Positions 14,340 through 24,021 are shown, numbered from the stretch's first letter. The stretch: DNA of 38,438 bases from Opitutales bacterium (GCA_021772595.1 JAJFLS010000378.1:1-38438); one strand, 5' to 3'. A program made the numbers and translations. Notes: generated from the sequence alone by a model not told the origin.

Positions 14340-15881
14340 ATGTCAGAAGATACTCGTCATCCATTTTTGAAAGGCTTGAGCAAGCATCGCGGAGCGCAGC
14401 CGACCGTGATTACGATTTTCGGAGCTTCGGGAGATCTTTGCGCCCGCAAGCTCGTGCCGGCGATCTACAATCTCGCCGTAGACAATCTGCTTCCGGCGGA
14501 CTTTTCTCTCATAGGCTTTGGCCGCAAGCCGATACCGGATGCGGAGTTTCGGAAGCTGGCTTTCGATTCGATCGAGAAGTTTTCTCGTCGTCCGCTAAAC
14601 GAGGACATCTGGAAGCGCATTGAGAGCAAGACCTACTACTGCAGCGGGGGCTACGACGAGCTCGAGGCGTTTAAGGCGCTCAAGTGCAAGGTCGACGAGA
14701 TCGAAAAGGATCTCGGGCGCGAGACTCAGAGCGTGTTCTACATTTCGACGCCTCCGTCCGTTTTCGAGCCGATCATCAAGAATCTCGGCGCGAGCGGTCT
14801 GGCGACGCGCTATCAAGAGGAGGATAGCCATACCAAAGTGGTCATCGAGAAACCGTTTGGAAAGGATCTCGAGTCGGCGCGTCATCTCAACAAGGTCATC
14901 CAAGGCGTTTTTCAGGAGCGCCAAGTGTATCGGATCGACCACTACCTTGGCAAAGAGACGGTGCAGGATCTTCTCGTCCAGAGATTCGCGAACTCGATTT
15001 TCGAGCCGCTCTGGAATCGGCAGTACGTGGACAATGTTCAGATCACCGTAGCCGAATCCCTAGGAGTGGGCACGCGCGGCGGCTACTACGAGCAAAGCGG
15101 CGCGACCCGCGACATGATCCAGAATCACACGATGCAGCTGCTCGCGCTTACAGCCATGGAGCCGCCCGTGTCGCTCGATCCGGAATCGATTCGCGACGAA
15201 AAGGTGAAGCTGCTAAAAGCGATCAAGCCTTTGCGATTGGATTACGATCACGGTGACGTGGTTCGAGCTCAGTACAAGGAGGGCCTGGTCGATGGCGAGA
15301 AAGTCGAAGGCTACCGCCAGGCGGAAGGCGTGTCGCCGGAATCCGAAACGGAAACCTACGCGGCGCTTCGCCTGAATATCAACAACTGGCGTTGGGAAGG
15401 GGTGCCTTTCTATCTACGCTCGGGCAAGCGTATGCCTCGTCGCGTAACGGAAATCGCGATACAATTCAAACGCCCGCCATCGACGCTTTTCAGCGAGAAC
15501 GAGATGCTGAACCTGGCGGCGAATTCGCTGGTATTTCAGATCCAGCCGGATGAAGGCTCTACGGTTCTGTTGAATGCTAAGATCCCTGGCCTGCAGACGA
15601 GAACGCAGCCGGTTAAAATGCACTTTAAGTACAGCGCGACTTTCGGCTCGAATACGCCGGAAGCTTACGAGCGGCTCGTGCTGGACGCGATGCTTGGCGA
15701 TGGGACGCTTTTCATTCGCGGAGATGAAACGGAGGCATCGTGGAATCTGATCTCTCCGCTCCACGAGTTCTGGGCGAGCGAAGGGCAACGCGGCATGGAG
15801 AGCTATGTAGCGGGATCTTGGGGACCCTTGGCGGCCGACCGGCTGCTTTGGGACAACTCCGATGAATGGCGCAGGCCGTAG
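14340..15881 (+). CDS. zwf: Glucose-6-phosphate 1-dehydrogenase
   Basis: 513 residues, normal length. It oxidises glucose 6-phosphate to 6-phosphogluconolactone with reduction of NADP+, the entry to the oxidative pentose phosphate and Entner-Doudoroff pathways. The nucleotide fingerprint GASGDL is at 28-33 and the active-site motif RIDHYLGK at 198-205; GVPFYLRSGKRM is further on. The ATG at 14340 is chosen because the frame is open far upstream through the YraN-family gene, and only from here does the protein look like the family. opcA follows 15 bases later, indicating an operon. Confidence 0.97.
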   Translation: MSEDTRHPFLKGLSKHRGAQPTVITIFGASGDLCARKLVPAIYNLAVDNLLPADFSLIGFGRKPIPDAEFRKLAFDSIEKFSRRPLNEDIWKRIESKTYYCSGGYDELEAFKALKCKVDEIEKDLGRETQSVFYISTPPSVFEPIIKNLGASGLATRYQEEDSHTKVVIEKPFGKDLESARHLNKVIQGVFQERQVYRIDHYLGKETVQDLLVQRFANSIFEPLWNRQYVDNVQITVAESLGVGTRGGYYEQSGATRDMIQNHTMQLLALTAMEPPVSLDPESIRDEKVKLLKAIKPLRLDYDHGDVVRAQYKEGLVDGEKVEGYRQAEGVSPESETETYAALRLNINNWRWEGVPFYLRSGKRMPRRVTEIAIQFKRPPSTLFSENEMLNLAANSLVFQIQPDEGSTVLLNAKIPGLQTRTQPVKMHFKYSATFGSNTPEAYERLVLDAMLGDGTLFIRGDETEASWNLISPLHEFWASEGQRGMESYVAGSWGPLAADRLLWDNSDEWRRP

Positions 15882-15896
15882 AAAAGGAGAACTACG

Positions 15897-16922
15897 ATGG
15901 CTGAGATGCTAGCGACGGAAAAGAACGAGATTTACTGCGAATTGCCGGGATTCGAGGTTCCGGTAGGCGATGCGCTTTGTTCGCTCTCCAATATGTGGGA
16001 CGCGCCTGCTTCATCGGAAGGCGTTCGCCCGCCCTCGGAATTTCGCGCGTCGCGGATGAACCTGATTTTGCATTTCGGCTTTGACGCGTCTCTCGACCAA
16101 GCGAAAGCGCTCTTCCGCTCGGTCATCGATTTTTCGCGCCGCTATCCGTGTCGCATCCTCGCCTTGTGTCCCTCGAAAGACGAAGATGCGACGGGTCAAG
16201 GCATTGTCTGCAAGATTTATTCGGAGTGTTACATTGGTGAGGGGGGCGACGACATGAGCTGCTGCGAAGCCTTGATTTTCGGATACACGCTCAAGGAGAA
16301 GCAGTACTTGGAGGATCAAGTATCCATTTTTCTAGAGAGCGACTTGCCGACTTACTACTGGCCGTATCGATTCGATTCATCGGACAATCTTTCCGCGTAT
16401 CAGTCGTTCTTCAAAAACGTGGATCGGATAGTCATCGATACCGGCGAGGAATCGTATTCGCCGAAACAGTTGAAGATTCCCCAGCCAGAGAAACTGCACG
16501 ATTTGGCTGCCGCGCGAACGCTTCCCATTCGACAGAGCATCGGGCAGTTTTTTAGCACATTATCAGTGGAGGATATTGTCAATGGCCTCGTACGGGTTGA
16601 ATTCACCGCGCCGGTTGCGTTTAAGGCGGAGTCGGAATCGCTCCTCGTTTGGCTTGAAGGCGTGTTGAAGGATTGCGATGAATTTCAGGATGGTGAAGCG
16701 GTCGCGAGAGAGTTCGCTTTTAACGCTTCGGTGGATGCTGAATCGCCTCCTTGGCTTTCTTTTTCCTACGAAAATGCGAATTCTGTGGAGTGCTTTTTGG
16801 ATCTGGATGCGGGGCTCGCTCAGATTAGCGCTCGGATCGATAATGAATCGCACGCGATGACCGCCGCGATCAAGTTGCTCGAGCCCGATGACGCTCTCGC
16901 GGAAGCGCTGTTTTTCGGGTAG
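15897..16922 (+). CDS. opcA: Glucose-6-phosphate dehydrogenase assembly protein OpcA
   Basis: 341 residues. It resembles the OpcA family known from cyanobacteria and actinobacteria as an allosteric activator and assembly factor of Zwf: RASRMNLILHFGFD, then YPCRILAL, CEALIFGY and FLESDLPTYYWPY in order. It lies 15 bases after zwf, preceded by AAAGGAGAACTACG, one of the few good Shine-Dalgarno sites in the window; this fixes the ATG at 15897. Its role, redox or metabolite-linked tuning of G6PDH, is taken from the family. The C-terminal 100 residues (after about 240) have no motif I recognise. Confidence 0.9.
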   Translation: MAEMLATEKNEIYCELPGFEVPVGDALCSLSNMWDAPASSEGVRPPSEFRASRMNLILHFGFDASLDQAKALFRSVIDFSRRYPCRILALCPSKDEDATGQGIVCKIYSECYIGEGGDDMSCCEALIFGYTLKEKQYLEDQVSIFLESDLPTYYWPYRFDSSDNLSAYQSFFKNVDRIVIDTGEESYSPKQLKIPQPEKLHDLAAARTLPIRQSIGQFFSTLSVEDIVNGLVRVEFTAPVAFKAESESLLVWLEGVLKDCDEFQDGEAVAREFAFNASVDAESPPWLSFSYENANSVECFLDLDAGLAQISARIDNESHAMTAAIKLLEPDDALAEALFFG

Positions 16923-16954
16923 GCGGATAATAGCGGTCGTTTGGCATTGAAAAG

Positions 16955-16980
16955 TCGGGACGACGCAGTCGTTCCGCTAC
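16955..16980 (-). repeat. Single REP unit, GTAGCGGAA family
   Basis: Read on the minus strand it begins GTAGCGGAACGACTGCGTCG: the GTAG start followed by an ACGAC/GTCGT hairpin. The same family recurs at 21628-21650. It lies downstream of opcA, with no complete inverted partner visible. Confidence 0.55.
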
Positions 16981-17046
16981 GGGAGATTAGTTGCCATCTT
17001 TTGGCATCCTAGGACTGCGCTTGTCCGGGCGAATGAAATAGATTGA

Positions 17047-20000
17047 TTGTCGAAGACGCCTCAGGCTGACAATTTCATTTTCCGTAGAATGCCTCCAAAA
17101 CTTGAAAGCAGATTATCTTTGTTCCACCCGACGGTTCAATCCTGGTTTGAACGGAAATTTGGAGTGCCGACTGATATTCAGGAGAAGGCCTGGGAATTGA
17201 TCGCAGCCGGGGACCACGCGCTCATGTCGGCCGCGACGGGGAGCGGAAAAACCTTGGCGGCGTTCCTTTGGGCGCTCAATCAGCTGGCCTCGAAGGAATG
17301 GGAATTGGGGCAAACGCGGGTGGTCTACATCTCGCCGCTGAAGGCGTTGAACAATGATATTCGCCGCAATTTGCTGGAACCGTTAGCGGAGTTGCAAACC
17401 GCGTTCGAGAAGGAAGGGATCGCTTGGCCGGAAATCCGTGTGATGACGCGAAGCGGGGACACGGCCCAGAACGATCGTCGCAAGATGCTTCGAAAGCCGC
17501 CGGAGATTCTGATCACGACGCCGGAGAGCTTGAATCTCATGCTCACGTCGCGAGACGGGCAGCGTGCGTTGCTCGGAGTGAAGTCTGTCATCTTAGACGA
17601 AATCCATTCGGTGGTGGGAAGCAAGCGCGGCGTCTATCTGATGACGGCGATTGAGCGGCTGGCCAACATGAGCGGCGAGTTCCAGCGCATCGCTTTGTCG
17701 GCGACGGTGCGGCCGATGGAGACGGTGGCGGCGTTCGTGGGTGGGTTTTCGATTGAGGATAACGGCTTTGTTCCTCGTCTCGTCAAATGCGCGAACGCGT
17801 CGCAGAAAAAGGAATACGTGATCGATGCGCGTTTTCCACAAGAGGCGAATGAGGATCTGCCGGACGACGATTTCTGGCATCCGATCGTTCAGGACCTGAA
17901 GAAGATCGTGGCTGCGAATCGGTCGACTTTGATTTTCGTTAATAGTCGGCAGTTATGCGAAAAAATCACTCACAAGATAAACCTCGATGAAGCGGTTCCT
18001 GTCGCCTATTCGCATCATGGCTCGCTTTCGAAGGAAATACGCTACGCGGTCGAGCAACGTCTGAAGAATGGGGAACTGAAGGCGATTGTCGCCACGAGTT
18101 CGTTGGAAATGGGCATCGATGTGGGCGCATTGGATCGAGTCGTTTTGGTCCAGTGCCCGGGTGTCGTGTCTTCGGCGATTCAAAAAGTCGGGCGAGCGGG
18201 CCATCAGGTGGGAGTGGCCAGCGAAGCGACATTGTTTCCTTCGCATTCGCGCGACTTCCTGGAGGCGGCTGTGCTTATGAAGGCGATTCAAGAGCGCGAT
18301 ATCGAGCCGGTGAAACCGGTTGATTGCCCGCTGGATGTGCTGGCCCAGATAATCGTCTCCATCGTCGGGTCGCAGCCTTCGGATATTGACGCGCTCTTCC
18401 GTTTGATCAAATCGAGCTATCCTTATCGCGACCTTCAGCGAGAGCCCTTCGATCTAGTGCTGAACATGCTGGCGGGAAGGTACGAGGCCAGTCGCTTGCG
18501 GGAGCTGAAACCGCGCATATCGATCAACCGTACCGAGAATTCCGTTACGATTCGAAAAGGGGCATTGCTGGCTTACTATTTTTCGGGGGGCGTGATTCCG
18601 GATCGCGGCTATTTTCATCTTCGCCTCGAAGGTCCGGGCTCGCGGATTGGCGAGCTTGACGAGGAATTCGTTTGGGAGCGGAGCATTGGCGACACATTTA
18701 CGCTCGGCGCCCAAAGCTGGCGGATCGAGCGAATTACCTACAACGATGTCTTCGTGACTCCGAGCGCGGGCGCGGGTCCGATGCCGCCGTTTTGGAAGGC
18801 GGAGGAATTCAATCGCGATTTTCATTACTCCACGAAAATCGGCGAGTTTCTCCAGTGGGCGGACGAGCGGATGGAGAACGAGGATTTTGTGGAAACGCTT
18901 CAAGCGGAATGCGCATTCAGCGAAATCACAGCGAAGACCTTAGCTAGCTATTTGCGTAGTCAAAAAACGGCGACGCGGCAGTCATTGCCGCATCGGAATC
19001 AAATTCTTGCCGAGCTTGTCAATGCGGCTCCTGGCGGCGCTCCGGGTCAGCAACTGATCTTGCATACGCATTGGGGCGGGCGAGTGAATCGGCCTTTCGC
19101 CCTGGCTTTGGACGCGGCCTGGGACGAGCGGTTTGGGCATCGGGCCGAGGTTTATGTGAACAACGATTGCGTGGTGGTAACGGTTTCGGAGGATGTGCCG
19201 ATCGACGAGGTACTTCGATTGGTTACGAGTTCGAATGTCGAGGCGATGTTGAGGAAGCGGCTCGAAGGGTCGGGCTTTTTCGGGGCTCGCTTTCGCGAAG
19301 CGGCGGGAACGGCGCTTCTAATCACGCGGCAAAAGGCGGGCCAGCGATTGCCGCTGTGGCTGAGCAGAATGCGGTCTAAAAAGCTTCTCGAATCGGTTCG
19401 GCGCTACGAGGATTTTCCAATGATGCTAGAAGCGTGGCGGACTTGTTTGAAGGACGAGTTCGACATGGAATCCTTGCGGCAGGTTTTGGCGGAACTCGAG
19501 CAGGGGGTGATTGATGTTTCGTTTACCAAGGTTTCGGTGGCGAGTCCTTTTGCCCGGTCGGTCGCGTGGCGTCAGATAAACGACCAGTACATGTACGACT
19601 CGGATGATCCACGAGGGAGCGAACAGTCGAAGTTGCGCGAGGATCTTATCCAGTCGGTCGCGTTCGATGACGCGTTGCGCCCGACTGTGTCGAGAAAGAT
19701 AATACAGGAGTACGAGGCGAAGCGACAGCGACTTGCGCCTGGGTACGCTCCCAGCGACGAGATCGAGTTGAAGGAGTGGTTGCGCGATCGGATCGCGTTG
19801 CGAGTGGAGGAGTGGGAGGCTCTGTTGGAGAGGGTAGGGACGGACTACCAGGCCGTCCGCGATGAGGGTGGATGGCCAGACCGTCCGTCCCTACCTGTTG
19901 AGAGGGCGGACGGTCGCGTTTTTCTGGAGGAGGAGTCTGGGCGTGTGAAGGCTCTGTTTTCGCCGGAGCCGGACGCAGAGCTTTTTGTCGAATGGCTGTC

Positions 20001-21474
20001 GTATTACGGTCCGGTGTCGGTTGAACGCTTGCAAGATTCGTTCCCGGCACAGCCACAGAATTTGGATACGCTTGTGGGCGCGTTGGTTGATGATCGGCGA
20101 TTGGTTCTCGGCAGACTGGTCGAGGATTCCGACAAGATATTCGTCTGCGAGTACGAGAATTTTGAATCCTTGTTGCGCATGCAGCGGGCTCGAAACCGTC
20201 CGACATTCGATCCGCTGCCGATCGAATCTCTGGGGCGTTTCCTCGCGGAGCGTCAGGGGGTTATTAATTCAGGCGAGAACGAGATCGGCGTTTCGGAATC
20301 GCTAGAGAGATTGACGGGCTACGGGGAGCGAGCGGCCTTGTGGGAAGAGGATTTTCTTCCATCTCGAATCGCTCACTATCGGACGTCGTCGATGGATAGT
20401 TGCATGGTCGAGGAAGAAATCGAATGGTTGGGTGTTGGTGAAGGGCGAATCGCGTTTGGCTATAGCGATGAGCGGGATCTCGTGCGTGCTGAACAGAAAG
20501 AAGGTTTGAGCAGCGAGGAGCGGATAGTCTTTGAGATATTGGCGTCATCTTCCGGAGGTCGCTTCGCATTCCATGCGTTAGTGAAGGAGTCGGAGCTGGA
20601 TGTGAGCGAGTTGGAGGCGGCGCTTTGGTCGCTGGTTTGGAAGGGGAAGGCGAGCAATGATTCGTTTGCGTCGGTCCGTCGCGGCGCCTTGACGAATTTT
20701 TCAATTGCTCAAGCCACGCAATCGCAAAACCGGAGACGTGAAGCTGTGTCTGTGGCGCGAGCGCGTATTGGAAGGCGGACACGTATATTGTCAGCCGCGA
20801 ATACCATTGTGTATCCAGGGAGTTGGTATGCGTTTCCGGAAGAGGTATTGGACGACGATGTCATAGCGTCGCTTGAGCGTCAGAAAGAACGCGTCCGGAT
20901 TTTGCTAGATCGTTACGGCGTGGTTTTTCGAGAATTGCTGAAGCGGGAGTTGCCCGAGTTTCAATGGAAGAGCGTATTCAAAGCCTTGAGGCTGATGGAG
21001 CTTTCGGGAGAGATTTTATCAGGAGTTTTCTTCGAAGGGATACCTGGATTGCAATTCGCGTCCCACGACGCTTTTCGGAGGTTGAGGAGCGAGATAAAGG
21101 GACAGCCGATATATTGGCTCAATGCGGCCGATCCTGCTTCGCTCTGCGGTATTGGTTTGGAGGAGCTGAAAGGGAAGCTGCCGAAACGTCTCGCATCGAC
21201 GCGGCTGGTCTATCGTGGCAGCTCACTTGTAGCCGAGGTGCTTAGGAACGGGAAGGCGCTTGTGTTTCACGTTTCGCCGGAAGATGAGGACATGCCGCGT
21301 TTAGTGGAAGCGTTGCGTCACATGCTGACTCGTTCTTTCAATCCTGTGGGGACGATCCACCTTGAAACGATCAACGATGAAGATGCACGAAGCAGTCTGT
21401 ATCTGGGTTCGCTGGATGGCTGTTTCCGGCTGCACAGCGATCACAAACGCGTTGTGGTCGAAGGGGTGAGGTAA
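17047..21474 (+). CDS. lhr: Lhr-type large ATP-dependent DNA helicase
   Basis: 1475 residues from a TTG at 17047, or 1461 from the ATG at 17089; E. coli Lhr is of similar length. Superfamily-2 motifs: FGVPTDIQEKAW (Q motif), Walker A SAATGSGKT (61-69), DEIH (184-187), SATVRP (218-223) and VGRAGHQVG (381-389). The Lhr core with winged-helix domain follows, then a long C-terminal domain typical of full-length Lhr. It is a 3' to 5' translocase on single-stranded DNA linked to repair of DNA-RNA hybrids and alkylation or crosslink damage. A 61-bp REPIN lies in frame at residues 930-950, in the C-terminal half, and is translated as part of the protein. The gene stands alone between REP elements. 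Confidence 0.93.
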   Translation: MSKTPQADNFIFRRMPPKLESRLSLFHPTVQSWFERKFGVPTDIQEKAWELIAAGDHALMSAATGSGKTLAAFLWALNQLASKEWELGQTRVVYISPLKALNNDIRRNLLEPLAELQTAFEKEGIAWPEIRVMTRSGDTAQNDRRKMLRKPPEILITTPESLNLMLTSRDGQRALLGVKSVILDEIHSVVGSKRGVYLMTAIERLANMSGEFQRIALSATVRPMETVAAFVGGFSIEDNGFVPRLVKCANASQKKEYVIDARFPQEANEDLPDDDFWHPIVQDLKKIVAANRSTLIFVNSRQLCEKITHKINLDEAVPVAYSHHGSLSKEIRYAVEQRLKNGELKAIVATSSLEMGIDVGALDRVVLVQCPGVVSSAIQKVGRAGHQVGVASEATLFPSHSRDFLEAAVLMKAIQERDIEPVKPVDCPLDVLAQIIVSIVGSQPSDIDALFRLIKSSYPYRDLQREPFDLVLNMLAGRYEASRLRELKPRISINRTENSVTIRKGALLAYYFSGGVIPDRGYFHLRLEGPGSRIGELDEEFVWERSIGDTFTLGAQSWRIERITYNDVFVTPSAGAGPMPPFWKAEEFNRDFHYSTKIGEFLQWADERMENEDFVETLQAECAFSEITAKTLASYLRSQKTATRQSLPHRNQILAELVNAAPGGAPGQQLILHTHWGGRVNRPFALALDAAWDERFGHRAEVYVNNDCVVVTVSEDVPIDEVLRLVTSSNVEAMLRKRLEGSGFFGARFREAAGTALLITRQKAGQRLPLWLSRMRSKKLLESVRRYEDFPMMLEAWRTCLKDEFDMESLRQVLAELEQGVIDVSFTKVSVASPFARSVAWRQINDQYMYDSDDPRGSEQSKLREDLIQSVAFDDALRPTVSRKIIQEYEAKRQRLAPGYAPSDEIELKEWLRDRIALRVEEWEALLERVGTDYQAVRDEGGWPDRPSLPVERADGRVFLEEESGRVKALFSPEPDAELFVEWLSYYGPVSVERLQDSFPAQPQNLDTLVGALVDDRRLVLGRLVEDSDKIFVCEYENFESLLRMQRARNRPTFDPLPIESLGRFLAERQGVINSGENEIGVSESLERLTGYGERAALWEEDFLPSRIAHYRTSSMDSCMVEEEIEWLGVGEGRIAFGYSDERDLVRAEQKEGLSSEERIVFEILASSSGGRFAFHALVKESELDVSELEAALWSLVWKGKASNDSFASVRRGALTNFSIAQATQSQNRRREAVSVARARIGRRTRILSAANTIVYPGSWYAFPEEVLDDDVIASLERQKERVRILLDRYGVVFRELLKRELPEFQWKSVFKALRLMELSGEILSGVFFEGIPGLQFASHDAFRRLRSEIKGQPIYWLNAADPASLCGIGLEELKGKLPKRLASTRLVYRGSSLVAEVLRNGKALVFHVSPEDEDMPRLVEALRHMLTRSFNPVGTIHLETINDEDARSSLYLGSLDGCFRLHSDHKRVVVEGVR
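19834..19894. repeat. REPIN inside the lhr coding sequence
   Basis: The left unit GTAGGGACGGACTACCAGG with CCGTCC hairpin faces the inverted GTAGGGACGGACGGTC, 61 bases in all. It has the same GTAG start and paired inverse layout as the intergenic elements. It is read through in frame as a Gly/Asp/Pro-rich segment (VGTDYQ to PSLP), and a related GGGCGGACGGTC stretch follows at once (to about 19916). Confidence 0.75.
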
Positions 21475-21532
21475 GGGCCCGATCCCGCAGGCGTGCTTCT
21501 CAACTTGAGTGGAAATCTAGGATTCGTCGAGT

Positions 21533-21604
21533 GTAGGAGCCTGCTTGCAGGCGATTCTTCCTTGGGCAATCGGCGACGGAAATCGCCTGCAAGCAGGCTC
21601 CTAC
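21533..21604. repeat. REPIN, GTAGGAGCCTG family (intact copy)
   Basis: A perfect inverted pair: GTAGGAGCCTGCTTGCAGGC and its reverse complement, separated by 32 bases. Each unit folds on its own (GCCTGC/GCAGGC with a TT loop), and the two units also pair with each other. It lies 59 bases after the lhr stop, in the convergent gap. Confidence 0.92.
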
Positions 21605-21627
21605 AATTTGGTAATCGTGGGAATTCA

Positions 21628-21650
21628 GAATGTCACAGACATTCCGCTAC
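21628..21650 (-). repeat. Single REP unit, GTAGCGGAA family
   Basis: Read on the minus strand: GTAGCGGAATGTCTGTGACA and on, i.e. GTAG followed by a perfect GAATGTC/GACATTC hairpin with a 3-base loop. It is related to 16955-16980. Confidence 0.6.
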
Positions 21651-21656
21651 GGGAGT

Positions 21657-21685
21657 TGCGGCTGCTTAGCGATTAGCAGCCCTAC
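21657..21685 (-). repeat. Single REP unit, GTAGGGCTGCT family
   Basis: Read on the minus strand: GTAGGGCTGCTAATCGC, then AAGCAGCC, forming a GGCTGCT/AGCAGCC hairpin. It is the same family as 33319-33392 and lies two bases after the stop of the membrane-protein gene, so three different REP types sit within 155 bases. Confidence 0.75.
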
Positions 21686-21687
21686 CT

Positions 21688-22386
21688 TTAAGCTGCCTGG
21701 CGATTTCGTATCGCTATGAAAATGGAGAGGGCGAAGATGATCGAGTGCGTGACGTTCATCGCTGCAGGCAATAGCCAGACGCCAATTGCTGGGGAGATCT
21801 TGAAGTAGATCAGAAAAATAGTGCCTAGCAGAAGGATTGGGCTGAATATTGCCATCCAGCGTGGGTATAGGCTTTTGCCTCGGGCGATCAGAGCGATCCA
21901 GATTGCGGATACGACTAGCATCGCGAAGCGCAGCGCATTTATTAACGGTTCGTTGTGCTCGGCGAAGCTCGTCAATAGAGCCTGAAGGCTTGCTGCGAAT
22001 TCGGGCGAATCGGTTTCGGCGATGGCATGAGCGGTGAGCGCGAGATAGATGCGTCCGCCTAGCCATGCGGTGCCGACTACGAACGAATAGCCGCCGATCA
22101 AGGTAATCGCCCAGCCCGCTTTCTTGCTTCCGCCGCGTGCGAACATTTGGCCTATATGCCAGTACCCGACCAGATAAAGCGGCGCGGCGAGAACGCTGAA
22201 GAAATGCCCCGCGGTCAGTCGCGCATGGGAGATGCGGGCGAAGTAGTTGTAGTCAATAGCGTCGTATCCACCTTCTTGAGAAAACTGCAATGTGAATTCG
22301 CCGACTCCTACCAGCAATGCGCCGGCGAGTCCCGCCCAACCAGCGAGTATGAGAAGTCGATCGCAGGATGCTTTATTGTTTTCCAT
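21688..22386 (-). CDS. Polytopic membrane protein of unknown function
   Basis: 232 residues with about six predicted membrane helices, seen by eye at roughly 12-32, 55-78, 88-112, 145-165, 173-195 and 203-226. The composition is hydrophobic, with YWHIGQMFARG in the first cytosolic loop. It may belong to the uncharacterised DUF6796-like membrane proteins, but I cannot confirm this. It begins 18 bases after the stop of the CRTAC1-like gene on the same strand, so the two are probably one transcript, but nothing in the sequence shows a functional link. A REP hairpin sits directly after the stop. Confidence 0.78.
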   Translation of the reverse strand: MENNKASCDRLLILAGWAGLAGALLVGVGEFTLQFSQEGGYDAIDYNYFARISHARLTAGHFFSVLAAPLYLVGYWHIGQMFARGGSKKAGWAITLIGGYSFVVGTAWLGGRIYLALTAHAIAETDSPEFAASLQALLTSFAEHNEPLINALRFAMLVVSAIWIALIARGKSLYPRWMAIFSPILLLGTIFLIYFKISPAIGVWLLPAAMNVTHSIIFALSIFIAIRNRQAA

Positions 22387-22404
22387 TTTTTTGGTTGGGC
22401 TGAA

Positions 22405-24021
22405 TTACTGACCTGCGTTCGCGATAATGAGAGTATCGACGTCCGGTTGGTCAAAGGTTTTGACGCTGCCGTTCTGAAATTTTATCGTGACCTTCTTGAC
22501 TGAATCTTCATCTCCCAATCCGAAAAAGAGTTCGTTGCCCTGGTCGGATCCTAAGCCTTCGCTGGTGAAGAACTGGTTTACGTATCGTTTGCCGCTGGCG
22601 GTTTCCAATTCGGCGATCGCGCCGATGGACGCGGGGGCATCCGGCAGGCGCACTTTTAGCCAATGGTTAGATCCGCCTTCGTTTATGAATGCGCGGGCTT
22701 CGCTGTCGAGATTGCCCAAGACCACGTCTGGCCAACCGTCTTGGTTGAAATCGGTAACGACCATGTTTACACCGAACTTCTTGTTGGCGATGCCAGCCTT
22801 CTCTTCGACAGGCTTGAATTTGCCGTCGGGATATTGCTGTAGAAGGCGTCCCGCGTATAGGTCGAACAATCCGGGAATTTGTACGCCAGGAAATCTAATA
22901 TAGTTCTGGGAAATAAGATAGTCGGCGAGCGTGTCGTTGTTGAAGTCGTAGGATACTAGTCCCCAGCCGAAACCGAACACGGCTGCGTCGTGTTCTTTTG
23001 CGACATCCTTGAATACGAAGTCTCCTTGGTTTTCGAGCAGGATATAATCCATATTCAAAACCTGATCTTCTCTCAAGTCTCCAGCCAGAAGGCTGCGGGG
23101 AAGCGTGTTGCCGACATTGCTGAAATATAAGTCCAATCGGCCGTCGTTGTTGTAGTCGCTGACAGCGATGCCCATTGGATAACTGTAGGTTACGGGCAAC
23201 TCCATGTCGGTGAAAGTCATGTCGCCATTGTTTCTATACACAGTGGGAACGCCGGTATCGTGGGCGACCACGAGGTCGCTATGTCCGTCGTCGTTGAGAT
23301 CCACGAAAATGGAGAGAAAGCTATTGTGCTTATGATATACGCCGGCACTTTTCGTGATGTCGGTGAAGGTGTTGTCGCCGTTGTTCAATAGGAGATTATT
23401 GATGCCGCCGTAGTCGAGATCGTTGAAGATGGTTTCGCCTTCGACGAATTCGATTCTGATGTAGTTGGATAGATATAGATCGACGGCGCCGTCGTTGTTG
23501 ATGTCGCCAATCGCGACCGAGAGAGGCAGCGATTTTCTGTCTAGCGGAAAGTCGATCTTTCGTCCGCTGAAGCCCTTGCCGGTGTTTTCGTAGAAGTATA
23601 ATCCCGAGGACCGGGTCACGAAAAGATCGGCTAATCCGTCACTGGTCGCGTCGATCGAAGCCGCGCCGTATGTGGGGTCGTCATTGTCTTTTGTGATTCC
23701 ACCGCCATACGCGCTGGTCTTGAGGCTAGTCCCGTTATAGGCAAGCAATGCATCTTGCTGTCCGATACCGCCTCCGGCGAAAATCTCGTGGACACCGTCA
23801 TTATCTATATCGATGGCGGATAGAGCCATGAACGGTAGTGCGGCTACGAAGTCGGAGGTATGTTTAAAGTCGCTAGGGATTTCATTGAATCGAAGCTCGG
23901 TCTCACCCTGCTTTAGTGCCTTGCCTTGAACGACGCGTTCGACGCCTTTTTTGAATACAAATAGAAATGCTAAGATTCCAACGAAGATTAGAAGTCCGCA
24001 GCTGAGAAATATTTTTTTCAT
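22405..24021 (-). CDS. CRTAC1-like protein: VCBS/FG-GAP repeats with C-terminal ASPIC/UnbV domain
   Basis: 538 residues from the ATG at 24021. A longer frame to 24075 adds 18 residues before the signal sequence and is rejected. Residues 4-23 are a hydrophobic signal peptide or anchor. Seven calcium-loop repeats follow, most of the DxDxDG type: DIDNDG (71), DATSDG (124), DINNDG (173), DLNDDG (241), DYNNDG (289), DFNNDT (359), DFNQDG (424), giving a beta-propeller. The C-terminal 85 residues (NHWLKVRL ... NELFFGLG ... VTIKFQNGSV) are the ASPIC/UnbV domain. It is likely exported, calcium-bound and adhesive or ligand-binding; its exact role is unknown. It is the first gene of a pair with the membrane protein downstream. 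Confidence 0.9.
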   Translation of the reverse strand: MKKIFLSCGLLIFVGILAFLFVFKKGVERVVQGKALKQGETELRFNEIPSDFKHTSDFVAALPFMALSAIDIDNDGVHEIFAGGGIGQQDALLAYNGTSLKTSAYGGGITKDNDDPTYGAASIDATSDGLADLFVTRSSGLYFYENTGKGFSGRKIDFPLDRKSLPLSVAIGDINNDGAVDLYLSNYIRIEFVEGETIFNDLDYGGINNLLLNNGDNTFTDITKSAGVYHKHNSFLSIFVDLNDDGHSDLVVAHDTGVPTVYRNNGDMTFTDMELPVTYSYPMGIAVSDYNNDGRLDLYFSNVGNTLPRSLLAGDLREDQVLNMDYILLENQGDFVFKDVAKEHDAAVFGFGWGLVSYDFNNDTLADYLISQNYIRFPGVQIPGLFDLYAGRLLQQYPDGKFKPVEEKAGIANKKFGVNMVVTDFNQDGWPDVVLGNLDSEARAFINEGGSNHWLKVRLPDAPASIGAIAELETASGKRYVNQFFTSEGLGSDQGNELFFGLGDEDSVKKVTIKFQNGSVKTFDQPDVDTLIIANAGQ

